DNA of 56,572 nucleotides from Streptomyces altiplanensis (GCA_003719395.1 RHMC01000028.1:1-56572); one strand, 5' to 3'. Shown: positions 16,556 to 26,937, numbered from the stretch's first letter. Notes: generated by a model not told the origin, from the letters alone. Made by a program: numbers and translations.

Positions 16556-18091
16556 ATGGCTCATCTGGGATCCAGACGGCAGCGCGCACTCGCTCTGCCC
16601 GTCGGACTGGCTCTCACGGCTTCGCTCGGCTTCCTGCCCGGAACGGCCGCTTCGGCCGCGCCGCTGGACGAATCCGCCGCGACGGCGACCGCCACCGGGC
16701 CGAAGATGTCGTACGTGGTCAACACCAAGGGCGGCCACGGTGCGAGCGCTTCGGTGAAGCGGGCGATAGCCAGGGCCGGCGGCACCGTGGTGAAGGCGTA
16801 CGATCAGATAGGCGTCATCGTCGTCCACTCGCAGAATCCGGACTTCGGCCAGCAGATACGCAGGGCCAAGGGTGTGTCTTCGGCGGGCGCGACCCGCACC
16901 GCCCCGCTCACGCCCGTCGGGATCACCGAGGAAGGCACCACGCAGAAGCTGTCCGCGACCGAGGCGGCGAAGGCCGCGCCGCGGCGGCGCCCGGTCAGGA
17001 ACCGCTGGAGGCGAACCAGTGGGACATCCGCGCCATCGGTGCGGACAAGGCAGCCAAGGTCAACGACGGCAGCCGTGACGTCACCGTCGGTGTGATCGAC
17101 ACCGGTGTCGACGACACCCACCCGGACCTCGCGCCGAACTTCTCCAAGTCCCAGTCGGCCAACTGCGTGGGCGGCGTGGCGGATTCGTCGGAGGGCGCCT
17201 GGCGTCCGTACACCGACGGCAGCGACCACGGCACGCACGTCGCCGGTACGATCGCCTCTCCGCGCAACGGACTCGGCGTCGCCGGTGTCGCGCCGGGCGT
17301 GAAGCTGGCGGGCATCAAGGTCAGCGAGCCGGGCACCAGCCTCTTCTTCACCGAGGCGGTCGTCTGCGGCTTCGTCTGGGCCGCCGAGCACGACATCGAC
17401 GTGACGAACAACAGCTATTACGTCGACCCGTGGATGTTCAACTGCAAGGACGACCCGGATCAGAAGGCCCTGCTGGACTCCCTGACGCGTGCCACGAAGT
17501 ACGCGGAGCGCAAGGGCGCCCTGAACGTCGCGGCGGCGGGCAACTCGGACTTCGACCTGTCGGCCGACGAGATCCTCGACGACTCCAGCCCCAACGACAC
17601 CACCCCCGGTGACCGGATCATCGACCCGTCCGAGTGCCTGGACGCGCCGACCCAGCTGCCCGGTGTCGTGACGGTCACCTCGACGGGCGTCAAGAACGTC
17701 AAGTCGTACTTCTCCAGTTACGGATACGGCGTCGCCGACGTCGCGGACCCCCGGCGGCGACAAGTGGCAGATCCCGGCCACGCCGGACGCCAACGGCCGG
17801 GTGCTGTCGACCGTCCTGGGCGGCGAGTACGGCTACAAGCAGGGCACGTCGATGGCCACCCCGCACGTCGCGGGCGTCGCCGCGCTCCTCAAGAGCGCGC
17901 ACCCGAAGGCCAGCCCCGCGCAGCTCCAGCGCCTGCTCAAGAAGCAGGCCGACAACCCGGGTTGCCCGAGCCACGTCTACGACGCGGCCGGCAACTGGAT
18001 CGAGGCCACCACCTGTGAGGGCGGCAAGAACTACAACGGCTACTACGGCGCCGGCATCGCCGACGCGCTGGACGCCGTGACCGAGAAGTAA
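16556..18091 (+). CDS. Secreted subtilisin-like serine protease (S8), two frameshifts
   Basis: About 511 residues after correction. A signal peptide (RRQRALALPVGLALTASLGF, cleavage near ASA-AP) is followed by a propeptide (SYVVNTKG...IGVIVVHSQN) and an S8 catalytic domain. The triad is visible: Asp in VIDTGVDDTHPD, His in DHGTHVAGTI, Ser in GTSMATPHVAG, with oxyanion Asn in AAAGNSD. Shifts occur near 16982 (one G lost) and 17748 (one C gained in a C-run). The ATG at 16556 follows GGAG. A long hairpin follows the stop. Probably exported by Sec for extracellular proteolysis. Confidence 0.9.
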
Positions 18092-18099
18092 GGAACACG

Positions 18100-18154
18100 G
18101 CACGAGTGCGCGGGCCGTCCGGTCCTCTTCGGTACCGGGCGGCCCGCGTCGTGC
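18100..18154. terminator. Terminator after the protease gene
   Basis: GCACGA (18100-18105) pairs with TCGTGC (18149-18154), enclosing CGCGGGCCG/CGGCCCGCG and CCGGT/ACCGG pairings around CCTCTTCG. It separates the convergent protease and lysoplasmalogenase genes. Confidence 0.75.
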
Positions 18155-18182
18155 TGTCCTCTGCGGGCCGGACCCTTGGCGC

Positions 18183-18905
18183 TCAGACGCTTGTGCGGCC
18201 TTCCCGGTACGCCGACGGGGCGGCCGGGGCTTCCTGACGCCCCAGCACACCCGTGGCCAGCAGGTACTGCGCGGCCGTGTAGGTGAGCATGACCCAGAAG
18301 TCGGGGGCGGGCAGCTGCGGCCATCCGGCGACGCCGGTGGCGATGAGGGTGTCGGAGAGCAGGAAGAGCGCGCCGCCGAGTCCGGCGTACAGGCCGGTTC
18401 CGCTCGCGCGAAGCGCCATGAGGGTGAGCAGCAGGCTGTATCCGGCGACCGGGACGCGCAGTTCGGCGGGGAGGCCGGGCCACAGGAGGGCGACGGTGGC
18501 GACGAGGGCGACGGCGTACCCGGCGCCGAGCGCCCTGGACGTACGGCCGCGCCGGAACAGCACGAGGTAGCAGACGTGTCCGGCGGCGAAGCAGCCCATG
18601 CCGGCCATGAAGGCCCAGTCGGCCCCGGCGAGCAGGAACACGTCGCCGCCCCAGCCGAGGAGCAGCGCGACGACCAGCGTGCGCGGTGCGCCGCGCACGG
18701 CCGCGTACGCCGCGAGCAGCGCATCAGCAGCGGCTTGGCGATCAGGTGGCCGGTGCCCGCCCCGGCGACGAGCGAGCCGAGGTCGGCGAGGACCGCGTCG
18801 CCGAAGGCGGCCAGGAGCCCCCGGGCCCACGCCGCGCGCCGGTCCGGGGCCGCCCCCGTCGCCCGCGCGGGAACCGGTTCCGGCGACGCCCGTACCGGCG
18901 CTCAC
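18183..18905 (-). CDS. Lysoplasmalogenase-type (YhhN) membrane protein, two frameshifts
   Basis: About 240 residues. The recognisable YhhN-like part includes TGHLIAKPLLM, then LLLGWGGDVFLLAG, FMAGMGCFAAGHVCYL, LMALRASGTGLYAGLGGALFLLSDTLIA and WVMLTYTAAQYLLATG: about eight helices. YhhN proteins cleave the vinyl-ether bond of lysoplasmalogens or are of unknown role. The frame changes near 18721 (ATGCCGCTG appears as ATGCGCTG) and again near 18830. The GTG at 18905 overlaps the desaturase stop (GTGA), giving a coupled pair. Confidence 0.75.
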   Translation of the reverse strand: MSAGTGVAGTGSRAGDGGGPGPARGVGPGAPGRLRRRGPRRPRLARRRGGHRPPDRQAAADALLAAYAAVRGAPRTLVVALLLGWGGDVFLLAGADWAFMAGMGCFAAGHVCYLVLFRRGRTSRALGAGYAVALVATVALLWPGLPAELRVPVAGYSLLLTLMALRASGTGLYAGLGGALFLLSDTLIATGVAGWPQLPAPDFWVMLTYTAAQYLLATGVLGRQEAPAAPSAYREGRTSV

Positions 18906-19777
18906 GCGGCGGTTTCCCGCGCCTGCCCGGTCACTGCCGGCTCCGCCGGACGCGGCTGCCAGCCGGGGCCGCGGAAGAGGCGGCCCGCGCGCTCGCGCCA
19001 GGTGGCCGCCGCCCGTACGTCGCGGGCGATGGCGGCGTACTCGTGGGTCGCGACGCGCAGCGGGTTGTAGGTCTCGATGTTCTTGGTCAGGCCGTAGACG
19101 GGCCGCTCGGTCTCGGCCGCGAAAGAGCCGAAGAGCCGGTCCCAGACGATCAGGATGCCGCCGAAGTTCCGGTCCAGGTAGCCGCCCTGGGAGGCGTGGT
19201 GGACACGGTGGTGGGACGGCGTGTTCAGGACGTACTCGAAGGGGCGCGGGAGCGTGCCGACCCGCTCGGTGTGCACCCAGAACTGGTAGACGAGGTTCGC
19301 GGACGAGCAGAACGCGAGCGCGGCCGGGTGCACGCCGCACGCGATCAGCGGCAGGTAGAACGGCCAGACGGTGAGACTCGTCCAGGGCTGGCGCAGGGCG
19401 GTGGTGAGGTTGAACTTGCGGCTGGAGTGGTGGACGACGTGGCAGGCCCACAGGACGCGGACGACGTGGTGGCCGCGGTGGGACCAGTAGTAGAAGAAGT
19501 CCTGGGCGAGCAGCATCAGCGGGACCGTCCACCACAGGAGGGGGACGCGGGCGGGCGTCAGCTCGTACACTGCCGTGTAGATCGCGACGATCGGGATCTT
19601 CCAGAGGAGGTCGAACGCGATGCTGCCGAGCCCCATGCTGACGCTGGTGACGGCGTCCTTGGTCTCGTAACCGGCGGCGTCCTCGTCAGGATGCAGGCGG
19701 TAGCTCACGATCTCGACGACGGTGAGCAGGACGAAGGCCGGTATCGACCACAGCACGACATCGGGCAGGTTCGGCAT
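18902..19777 (-). CDS. Sterol desaturase / fatty acid hydroxylase superfamily
   Basis: A 291-residue integral membrane di-iron oxygenase. Four or five hydrophobic segments and the histidine clusters SHRGHH, CHVVHHSS and HHRVHHAS are visible; together they form the metal site of this superfamily. Substrate unknown; lipid, sterol or carotenoid are options. Starts at ATG 19777. The stop overlaps the lysoplasmalogenase-like gene, so the pair may act on the same ether or fatty lipid. Confidence 0.88.
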   Translation of the reverse strand: MPNLPDVVLWSIPAFVLLTVVEIVSYRLHPDEDAAGYETKDAVTSVSMGLGSIAFDLLWKIPIVAIYTAVYELTPARVPLLWWTVPLMLLAQDFFYYWSHRGHHVVRVLWACHVVHHSSRKFNLTTALRQPWTSLTVWPFYLPLIACGVHPAALAFCSSANLVYQFWVHTERVGTLPRPFEYVLNTPSHHRVHHASQGGYLDRNFGGILIVWDRLFGSFAAETERPVYGLTKNIETYNPLRVATHEYAAIARDVRAAATWRERAGRLFRGPGWQPRPAEPAVTGQARETAA

Positions 19778-19977
19778 GCCCGCACGATAGAGGTGGTACG
19801 GAGCGCCCGGCTAGGGGTTGTTACCGACAAGTATGTGAGACGGCTTGTCAGCGTGTCCGCCTCGAAGGCGAGCACGGAATCCCGTCGGAGATCACCGGTC
19901 ACACCTCACTGGAAGCGCTGTTCTCCGACAAGGGCCCCGGACTGCGCGATCCGTTCCCGCCGGCCGCGCCGCGGCAG

Positions 19978-20604
19978 ATGCAAGGGCTCGGTACGGACGG
20001 CTGCCCGTCGGTGAGGGATCTCGGGCCCCTGCGCGGGCTGCCGCTGCGGATGCCGTTCCTCTGCCGGAAGACCGACGGCCTCTCGCTGACACCGCTCGCC
20101 GGCCTCCCCGCGCTGCGTACCCCGGGTCTCGGCCTCGCCCGGGAAGCGGCGAGCGTCGGTGACATCCCGGCCGGCGCGGGTCTGACGAACCTGGCTCTTC
20201 ACGGGAAGGCCTCCGGGATCGGCCTCGACGGACTCGGCCGCTGGCCCGCACTCGAGTCGCCGACCATCACGGGTGACCAGCAGTGCGGTCAACTGGCCCG
20301 GCAGAGCAGGCCGCCCCGGCTGCCCACTCCGCAGACCCTCGACCAGCCGGCCCTCGGCCTTGCCACTGTGGTGCCGCACCATGGGCTCAGAGCGCTGTTC
20401 CTCGGAGGTTGCAGGATCGCCTCGGGCCTTGAGCCGCTACGGGACCTGCCGCACCTGACCGAGCTCAGAATCAGCGGCTGCGGGGGTACCGTCGGCCCGG
20501 CTCCCCCGGCCGGTCCGGCGAACCTCACCGTCCGCACGTACCTGGGCACCACCGTGCGCGGAACGGCTCTCTTCCCACCGGAGCGGCTCGTCCGCCACCA
20601 CTAG
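19978..20604 (+). pseudogene. Leucine-rich-repeat fragment, possible NACHT-LRR remnant
   Basis: A 208-residue open frame rich in Leu/Gly/Pro with repeat-like lines: VRDLGPLRGLPL, LTPLAGLPALRTPGLGLA, LEPLRDLPHLTELRISGCGG. This resembles the C-terminal leucine-rich repeats of Streptomyces NACHT-type NTPases. No NTPase domain exists upstream. In the same frame, coding-like sequence (ITGHTSLEALFSDKGPG) extends to about 19850 without a start codon, suggesting 5' truncation. Its stop overlaps the convergent VIT gene stop by 2 nt. It could also be a short intact LRR protein. Confidence 0.45.
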
Positions 20605-21310
20605 GCCCCCGCCGCCCCCAGCAGCAGCCCCGCCCCGTGCGTCACCGCCATCCGCCAGCGCCCCGCCCGCCATGTTCCGCAGCACCGCCGGGCGGGGCGG
20701 CGCCGCGCCCAGCCGGGCGCTGCCCCAGCCGGTCAGGGCCAGGGCGATCAGGACCGAGACGACCGTGACCGGAAGGCACCAGGACGCGGGCGGGAGGACG
20801 ATCGCCAGGAGGGGGAGCAGCGCGCCCACCGTGAAGGCGATGAAGCTGGCGCCCGCCGCGTGCCAGGGGTTCGTGAGGTCCTCGGGGTCGATTCCGAGCT
20901 CCACGCACGTGCGCGCGCAGCGCGTCGCGTTCGGTGAGCTGCTGGGCGGCTTCGCGCGCCACGTCCTCGGACAGGCCGCGCGCCGCCAGCATCCGGGTGA
21001 GTTCGTCCAGCTCCGCCTCCGGTTCCTCCCGCAGTTCGCGCCTCTCCTCGGCCAGCGCCGCCTCCTCCGAGTCGCGCTGCGTCGACACCGATACGTACTC
21101 CCCCGCCGCCATCGACATCGACCCGGCCAGCAGTCCCGCGAGGCCCGCCGTCAGGAGCGCGGACCGCTCGTCGGTCGCCCCGGCGACGCCGACGACGATG
21201 CCGGCGGTGGAGACGATGCCGTCGTTGGCCCCGAGCACCCCGGCGCGCAGCCAGTTCAGCCGGGAGCCGAGGCCCCCGCCGTGGGCTTCGTCATGCGTCA
21301 GGCCGGTCAC
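20601..21310 (-). CDS. VIT1/CCC1-family membrane transporter, two frameshifts
   Basis: About 236 residues. The N-terminus has the VIT signature LNWLRAGVLGANDGIVSTAG, then GLAGLLAGSMSMAAGEYVSVSTQRD; the middle is a charged EEAALAEERRELREEPEAEL segment; two or three helices follow (FIAFTVGALLPLLAIVL). These proteins move iron or manganese across membranes. Frames join near 20905 and near 20640, where an extra G hides the C-terminus AMAVTHGAGLLLGAAGA. Both breaks look like read errors. Confidence 0.85.
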
Positions 21311-21422
21311 CCGGGGAGGGTCTCACCCGCGCCGCCGCCGGACGCGTACCGACCCGCCCCGCCGGCGGTCCGCGCACCCGGGCGGCCGGGGCTGTCAGCG
21401 GGGGCCCGTATCCTCAATGACC

Positions 21423-22401
21423 ATGCTCGAAGACCACTCGACAGCAGCGCCGTGGCCGACCGCCTACCCGAAGGGGTACGCAGTCGTCGACGTGGAGACC
21501 ACCGGGCTCGCGCGCGACGACCGGATAATCTCCGCTGCCGTCTACCGGCTGGACTACCGGGGGGACGTCGAGGACCACTGGTACACGCTGGTCAACCCCG
21601 AGCGCGACCCGGGCCCCGTCTGGATCCACGGGCTGACCAGCGACGTACTCGCGGACGCCCCGCTGTTCCCGGACATCGCGGCCGAGCTGTCCGAGCGGCT
21701 CGACGGCCGGGTGCTCGTCGCGCACAACGCGATGTTCGACTGGTCGATGATCGCCCGGGAGTACGCGCGCGCCGAGCGCACCGCGCCCGTCCAGCAGCGG
21801 CTGTGCACCATCGCGCTCTCCAAGGAGCTCCGGCTTCCCCTGCCCAACCACAAGCTGGAGTCCCTGGCCGCGCACTTCGGCGTCGTACAGCAGCGGGCGC
21901 AGCCACGCCCTCGACGACGCGCGCGTGCTCGCCGAGCGTTCCGCCCGAGCCTGCACGCGGCGGCGCGAGGCGGGGGTGCGGCTGCCGCTGCTCGAATGCC
22001 GGCCGCTCACCGAGTGGTCGGACTCGCCCCCGGCCCCCCGGGCCGGCTACCAGCCGTCGTACCGGGGAGCGGGCGGCGCGAGCTGGCGCCCGTCGCGCAA
22101 GCGTCCGGCCTGCCCGTACCCGAACCCCGGGCGGTACGAGCCGGGCAAGCTGCTCCGGCAGGGCATGCGGGTGGCGTTCTCGGGCGACACGTCCGTGGAC
22201 CGCGAGCTGCTGGAGGACCGGGCGGTCGAGGCGGGGCTGCACATCGCGACGAGTGTGTCCCGGCTCACCAGTCTGCTCGTCACCAACGATCCCGACTCGG
22301 CCACCTCGAAGACGGTCAAGGCCAAGGCGTTCGGCACCCCCGTCGTCGACGAGGCCGCCTTCACCCAGCTGCTGCGGGACGTGGCCGCGGCCGAGGGGTA
22401 G
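21423..22401 (+). CDS. DEDDh 3'-5' exonuclease with BRCT domain, one frameshift
   Basis: About 326 residues. The N-terminal DnaQ-like exonuclease has the acidic motifs DVETTG, HNAMFDW and, in the next frame, H-x-LDDARVL. After a Pro-rich linker, the C-terminal BRCT domain reads VAFSGDTSVDRELLEDRAVEAG through KAKAFGTPVVDEAAF. Two bases appear lost near 21900 (CACAGC region). It may trim 3' ends in DNA repair, with BRCT guiding partners. ATG at 21423 chosen; 21417 is possible. Confidence 0.85.
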
Positions 22402-22501
22402 GCCCCGCAGCACGGGCGGGTCCCGGCAGACGGGTGATTGGTAGGCGACTCGCCCGCCGACCGCTCGCCCAGCCGCCGCCCGGCGTCCCACCCTGTGGCG
22501 C

Positions 22502-22734
22502 ATGGCACGTTGCGAGGTATGCGGAAACGACTACGGCATGTCCTTCGAGGTGCACGCGCAGGGCGCGGTGCACGTCTTCGACTGCTTCTCCTGCGCCATC
22601 CACCGGATGCGCCGATCTGCGAACACTGCCGGGTCCAGATCATCGGCCAGGGCGTGGAGGCCGAGGGCCGCTGGTTCTGCAGCGCGCACTGTGCGCGCGC
22701 GGAGGGGAAGGTGGGCATCGTCGACAAGGTCTGA
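22502..22734 (+). CDS. Small Cys-rich protein (metallothionein-like zinc ribbon), one frameshift
   Basis: About 77 residues. The N-terminus reads MARCEVCGNDYGMSFEV with VFDCFSCAIHRM; after a lost G near 22609 it continues as APICEHCRVQIIGQGVEAEG and FCSAHCARAEG. The C-x2-C pairs (CEVC, CFSC, CEHC) and CSAHC suggest two zinc knuckles. Such proteins are often labelled prokaryotic metallothionein. Possible roles are metal storage or protein interaction. Confidence 0.75.
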
Positions 22735-22830
22735 CGCCACGGTCCGGCGCCGCGGCGCACATGCGGGGCTCGCTCCCCGGCGGGTGACCCACCCACCGGG
22801 GAGCACCGCGCGCCAGGTAACGTCAAGGAC

Positions 22831-23664
22831 GTGTACCGCTTCCTGTTGTCCCGGCAGTGGGTGATCCTCACCCTCCTGATGCTCGCCCTCATTCCCACCA
22901 TGGTGGAACTGGGATTCTGGCAGCTGCACCGGCACGAGCACCGGGTCGCGCAGAACGAGCTGATCTCGGGCAACCTCAGAGCGAAGCCCCTGCCTGTCGG
23001 TGACATCACCTCCCCCGGGCACGACGTTCCGCGCGCCGACTACTGGCGCCGGGTGACCGCCACCGGTACGTACGACACCGCGCACGAAGTCGTCGTACGC
23101 CGCAGGACCGACGCCGACGACCAGGTCGGCTTCCATGTCCTCACCCCGCTGGTCATGGACGACGGCCGCGCCGTCCTCGTCAACCGCGGCTGGGTCCCCT
23201 TCGGCTCCGACCAGCAGGCGTTCCCCGAGATCCCGGCCGCCCCCAAGGGGGAGGTCACCGTCACCGGGCGCCTCAAGGCCGACGAGACGACGGCGGGCAG
23301 CGGCATCAAGGACCTGAGCGGCCTGCCGCCCCGCCAGGTCATGCTGATCAACAGCGAGCAGCAGGCGAAGACGCTCTCGCGGCCCGTCCTCGGCGGGTAC
23401 ATCGAGCAGACCGAGCCCGTCCCGGCCGGTCCGAAGCCGCAGCTCGTGCCCGAGCCCGACGCCGACTCCATCGGCCCGCACATGGCATACGCCGTGCAGT
23501 GGTGGCTGTTCGCCGCCGCCGTGCCGGTCGGCTGGGTCGTTCTCGTACGCCGCGAACTGCGCGACGCCGCACAGGCCGCCGGATCCGGCGGGCCCGATGG
23601 GTCCGGCGGGGCGGGCGGTTCCGGCGAAGGGACACCGGCCGAGACCGCCGGCGCCGGCGCCTGA
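22831..23664 (+). CDS. SURF1 family cytochrome oxidase assembly protein
   Basis: A 277-residue protein with two membrane helices (residues about 10-28, LTLLMLALIPTMVELGFWQL, and about 210-230, VQWWLFAAAVPVGWVVLV) flanking an outside domain. The signatures GFWQLHRHEHR and VLVNRGWVPF are typical of SURF1/Shy1, which helps insert heme a into the aa3 oxidase. A Gly/Ser-rich C-terminal tail is present. Starts at GTG 22831. The frame is intact. Confidence 0.92.
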   Translation: MYRFLLSRQWVILTLLMLALIPTMVELGFWQLHRHEHRVAQNELISGNLRAKPLPVGDITSPGHDVPRADYWRRVTATGTYDTAHEVVVRRRTDADDQVGFHVLTPLVMDDGRAVLVNRGWVPFGSDQQAFPEIPAAPKGEVTVTGRLKADETTAGSGIKDLSGLPPRQVMLINSEQQAKTLSRPVLGGYIEQTEPVPAGPKPQLVPEPDADSIGPHMAYAVQWWLFAAAVPVGWVVLVRRELRDAAQAAGSGGPDGSGGAGGSGEGTPAETAGAGA

Positions 23665-23710
23665 GCCGGCATCCGCCGTTCCCTCGGACACGGCTTAACG
23701 CCGTCCCCCC

Positions 23711-25521
23711 GTGGGAACACGAGTGGGCGTGACCCAACTCATCGAGGACTACGCGCTCATCGGGGACCTGCAGACCGCGGCACTGGTCGGCAGAGACGGT
23801 TCCATCGACTGGCTCTGCCTGCCCCGCTTCGACTCGGCCGCCTGCTTCGCCGCGCTGCTCGGTGACGAGGAGAAGGGGCACTGGCGCATCGCCCCGTCCG
23901 GCGGGGGTCCCTGCACGCGCCGGTCCTACCGGGGGAACAGCCTCATCCTGGAGTCGGTCTGGGAGACCGGCTCCGGCACGGTCAAGGTCACCGACTTCAT
24001 GCCGCAGCGCGACCGGGCCCCCGATGTCGTACGGATCGTCGAGGGCCTCTCGGGTGCGGTGCCGATGCGCTCCACGCTCCGGCTGCGCTTCGACTACGGC
24101 AACATCGTGCCGTGGATGCGCCGCACGAACGGCCACCGGGTGGCCATCGCGGGGCCCGACTCCGTCTGGCTGCGCTGCGACGCCACGGACCGGGTGAAGA
24201 CCTGGGGCCAGCAGTACACCACCTACTCGTCGTTCACCGTCGCCGAGGGCGAGAAGGTGGCGTTCGTCATGACGTGGCACCCGTCGCACGAGCCGCAGCC
24301 CGAATTCATCGACCCGTACGAGGGTCTGGAGCACAGCCTCCACGACTGGGAGGAGTGGGCCGCCCGCTGCCGGTACGAAGGCCCGTACCGCGAAGCCGTG
24401 CTGCGCTCCCTCATCACCCTCAAGGCACTCACGTACGCCCCGACCGGCGGCATCGTCGCCGCCCCCACCACCTCGCTCCCGGAGGAGATCGGCGGCGTAC
24501 GCAACTGGGACTACCGCTACTGCTGGCTGCGCGACTCCACCCTCACCCTCGGCGCGCTCGTCGCCGCCGGCTGCACCGAAGAGGCCGGGGCCTGGCGCGA
24601 CTGGCTGCTGCGGGCGGTCGCGGGCGACCCGGAGCCGACCTGCAGATCATGTACGGGATCGCCGGTGAGCGCCGGCTTCCCGAGACGGACCTGCCGTGGC
24701 TGGGCGGGTACGAGGGGTCCAGGCCCGTCCGCACCGGCAACGCGGCCGTCGATCAGCTCCAGCTCGACGTGTACGGCGAGGTCATCGACTCCCTCCATCT
24801 GGCGAGAGCGTCGGGCCTGCGCCCCAAGCCGCAGGCGTGGAACCTCCAGCTCAGCCTGCTCGGCTTCCTGGAGTCCAACTGGCGCGAGCCGGACGAGGGC
24901 CTGTGGGAGGTCCGGGGGCCACGCCGGCACTTCGTGCACTCCAAGGTGATGGCGTGGGTCGCGGCCGACCGCGCCGTGCGCGCCCTGGAGGAGGACCCGA
25001 CGCTGCCCGGCGACGCGGACCGGTGGCGGGCGATGCGCGACGAGGTGCACCGGGAGGTCTGCGAGAAGGGGTACGACCCCGAGCGCAACACCTTCACCCA
25101 GTGGTACGGCTCCACCGAACTGGACGCCGCCACGCTCCTCATCCCCCGGACCGGCTTCCTGCCGCCGGACGATCCGCGGGTCGTCGGGACGGTCGAGGCG
25201 GTGCAGTCCGAGCTCGGCCACGGCGGCTTCATCCGCCGCTACAGCACGGACGGCCGCACCGTCGACGGGCTGCCGGGCGACGAAGGCACCTTCCTGGCCT
25301 GCTCGTTCTGGCTGGTCGACGCGTTGCGGATGACGGGCCGGACGAAGGAGGCCCGGGAGCTCTTCGATCGGCTGCTGTCGCTGCGCAACGACGTGGGGCT
25401 GCTCGCCGAGGAGTACGACCCGGTCTCCGGGCGACAGCTCGGAAACTTCCCCCAGGCGTTCAGTCATATCGGACTGGTGGGGTCCGCGCTCGCCCTCGAC
25501 CGTGCGGAGACGGCAGGATGA
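23711..25521 (+). CDS. GH15 glucoamylase-type glycoside hydrolase, one frameshift
   Basis: About 603 residues. The N-terminal beta-sandwich opens with LIEDYALIGDLQTAALVGRDGSIDWLCLPRFDS. The (alpha/alpha)6 catalytic domain has SLPEEIGGVRNWDYRYCWLRDS. GH15 enzymes of this kind in actinobacteria include trehalases and glucoamylases; substrate cannot be told. Reading shifts near 24640, between LLRAVAGDPE and DLQIMYGIAGERRLPE. GTG at 23711, 23723 or 23729 are all possible starts. No signal peptide, so it is likely cytosolic. Confidence 0.87.
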
Positions 25522-25525
25522 GCCC

Positions 25526-26282
25526 ATGGATCTTGAACTGAAGGACCGGGTGTACGTCGTCACCGGAGCCAGTCGCGGGCTCGGCTTCGCCTCCGCGCGC
25601 CGGCTGACCCAGGAAGGCGCGAAGGTCGTCGTGAGCGGCCGTGACGCGAAGACGGCCGACGCCGCCGCCGCGGAGCTCGGCCCGAACGCGGTGGCGGTCG
25701 CCGCGGACAACGCCGATCCCGCGGCGGCCGGGCGTCTCATCGCGGCCGCCCGCGCCCACTTCGGACGCTTCGACGGCATTCTCATCAGCGTCGGCGGTCC
25801 GGCGCCGGGCTCCGCCGCCGACAACACGGACGAGCAGTGGCAGGCGGCCTTCGACTCCGTCTTCCTCGGAGCGGTACGGCTGGCCCGCGCGGCGCGCGGC
25901 CGAGCTCTCCGAGGGCGGTGTCATCGGCTTCGTCCTGTCCGGCTCGGTCCACGAACCGATCCCCGGCCTCACCATCTCGAACGGCCTGCGGCCGGGGCTG
26001 GCCGGCTTCGCGAAGTCCCTCGCCGACGACCTGGGCCCGCGGGGCATCCGCGTGGTGGGCCTGCTGCCGGCCCGGATCGACACGGACCGGGTGCGCGAGC
26101 TGGACGCCCTGTCCGGTGACGGCGATGCGGCGCGCGCGGCCAACGAGTCGCGCATCCCGCTGGGCCGTTACGGCACGCCGGAGGAGTTCGCCAAGGCGGC
26201 CGCGTTCCTGCTGTCCCCGGCCGCGTCGTACCTGACGGGCATCATGCTCCCGGTCGACGGCGGAGCCCGCCGCGGCTTCTGA
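25526..26282 (+). CDS. SDR-family oxidoreductase, atypical active site, one frameshift
   Basis: About 252 residues. The cofactor motif is TGASRGLG (residues 13-20) and the C-terminus LTGIMLPVDGGARRGF is typical. In place of the usual Tyr-x3-Lys, the segment after the catalytic-Ser position reads LTISNGLRPGLAGFAKSLADDL, so Tyr and Lys seem replaced by Asn/Arg. Some FabG-like proteins share this. A shift near 25895 (G/C run) splits the gene. The ATG at 25526 lies 4 nt after the GH15 stop. Confidence 0.82.
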
Positions 26283-26303
26283 ATCTTCATGTGAGCGCGC
26301 CCC

Positions 26304-26342
26304 CGACCGCCGGAAGGACACCGGGGTGTCCTTCGGCGGTCG
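26304..26342. terminator. Terminator between the SDR gene and amaP
   Basis: CGACCGCCG and AAGGACAC (26304-26321) pair with GTGTCCTT and CGGCGGTCG (26326-26342), a nearly perfect 17-bp stem with one unpaired G. It lies between convergent stop codons. Confidence 0.85.
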
Positions 26343-26352
26343 AGTGCCCGCG

Positions 26353-26930
26353 TCAGCTCACCCGCCGCGCCCGGTGCCTGACCTCGCGCATGCGGACCTC
26401 CGCCGGCAGCGAATCCAGCCTTGCGAAGCGCGCGCGTCAGCCAGCGGCCCCTGCGTGAATCCCGACAGCGTCCCGGCCGGCTGCGCGTGGGGCGGGAGGC
26501 GCAACGCGACCCGCGCCCGGGGCGACTGCCGCCGGCCCGTCAGCGTCACGCGCGCCCGTTCCACTCCGTCCAGCGTCTGCGCCTCGCCCGCCAGCACGTT
26601 CTCCAGCGCCCGCCCCCGCACCACCGCACCCTCGCCGTCACCGCTGTCGACCAGTACTTCGGCGAGCCGGGCACGGCGCAGCTGGGCGAGCAGCCACCAC
26701 AGCGCGAGGAGGACCAGCACCACGAGGGCCGCGATGACGGCCGGCCACCACCATCCCGAGTCCCGCCACCGCGTACGGTCGGCCTCGCTCAGCAGCACGT
26801 CGTCGGGCCCGTCGAAGGGCCACCACGACGGTACGGACGCACCGAACCCGGCAGCGAGCACCGCTCCGCCCAGGGCGAGCAGCAGCAGGCCCACGAGTCC
26901 GAGCAGGACACGGTTGACCTTCTTGGGCAT
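26353..26930 (-). CDS. amaP: Alkaline shock membrane anchor protein AmaP, one frameshift
   Basis: About 192 residues. Two N-terminal helices, LLGLVGLLLLALGGAVLAAGF and WWWPAVIAALVVLVLLALWWLL, are followed by a cytoplasmic domain (GRALENVLAGEAQTLDGVERARVTLTGR). This is the AmaP pattern, a membrane anchor for Asp23. After a shift near 26424 (a lost G) the tail reads LDSLPAEVRMREVRHR. It is the last gene of the minus-strand Asp23 cluster, 7 nt after its upstream neighbour. Confidence 0.8.
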
Positions 26931-26937
26931 CGCCTCG

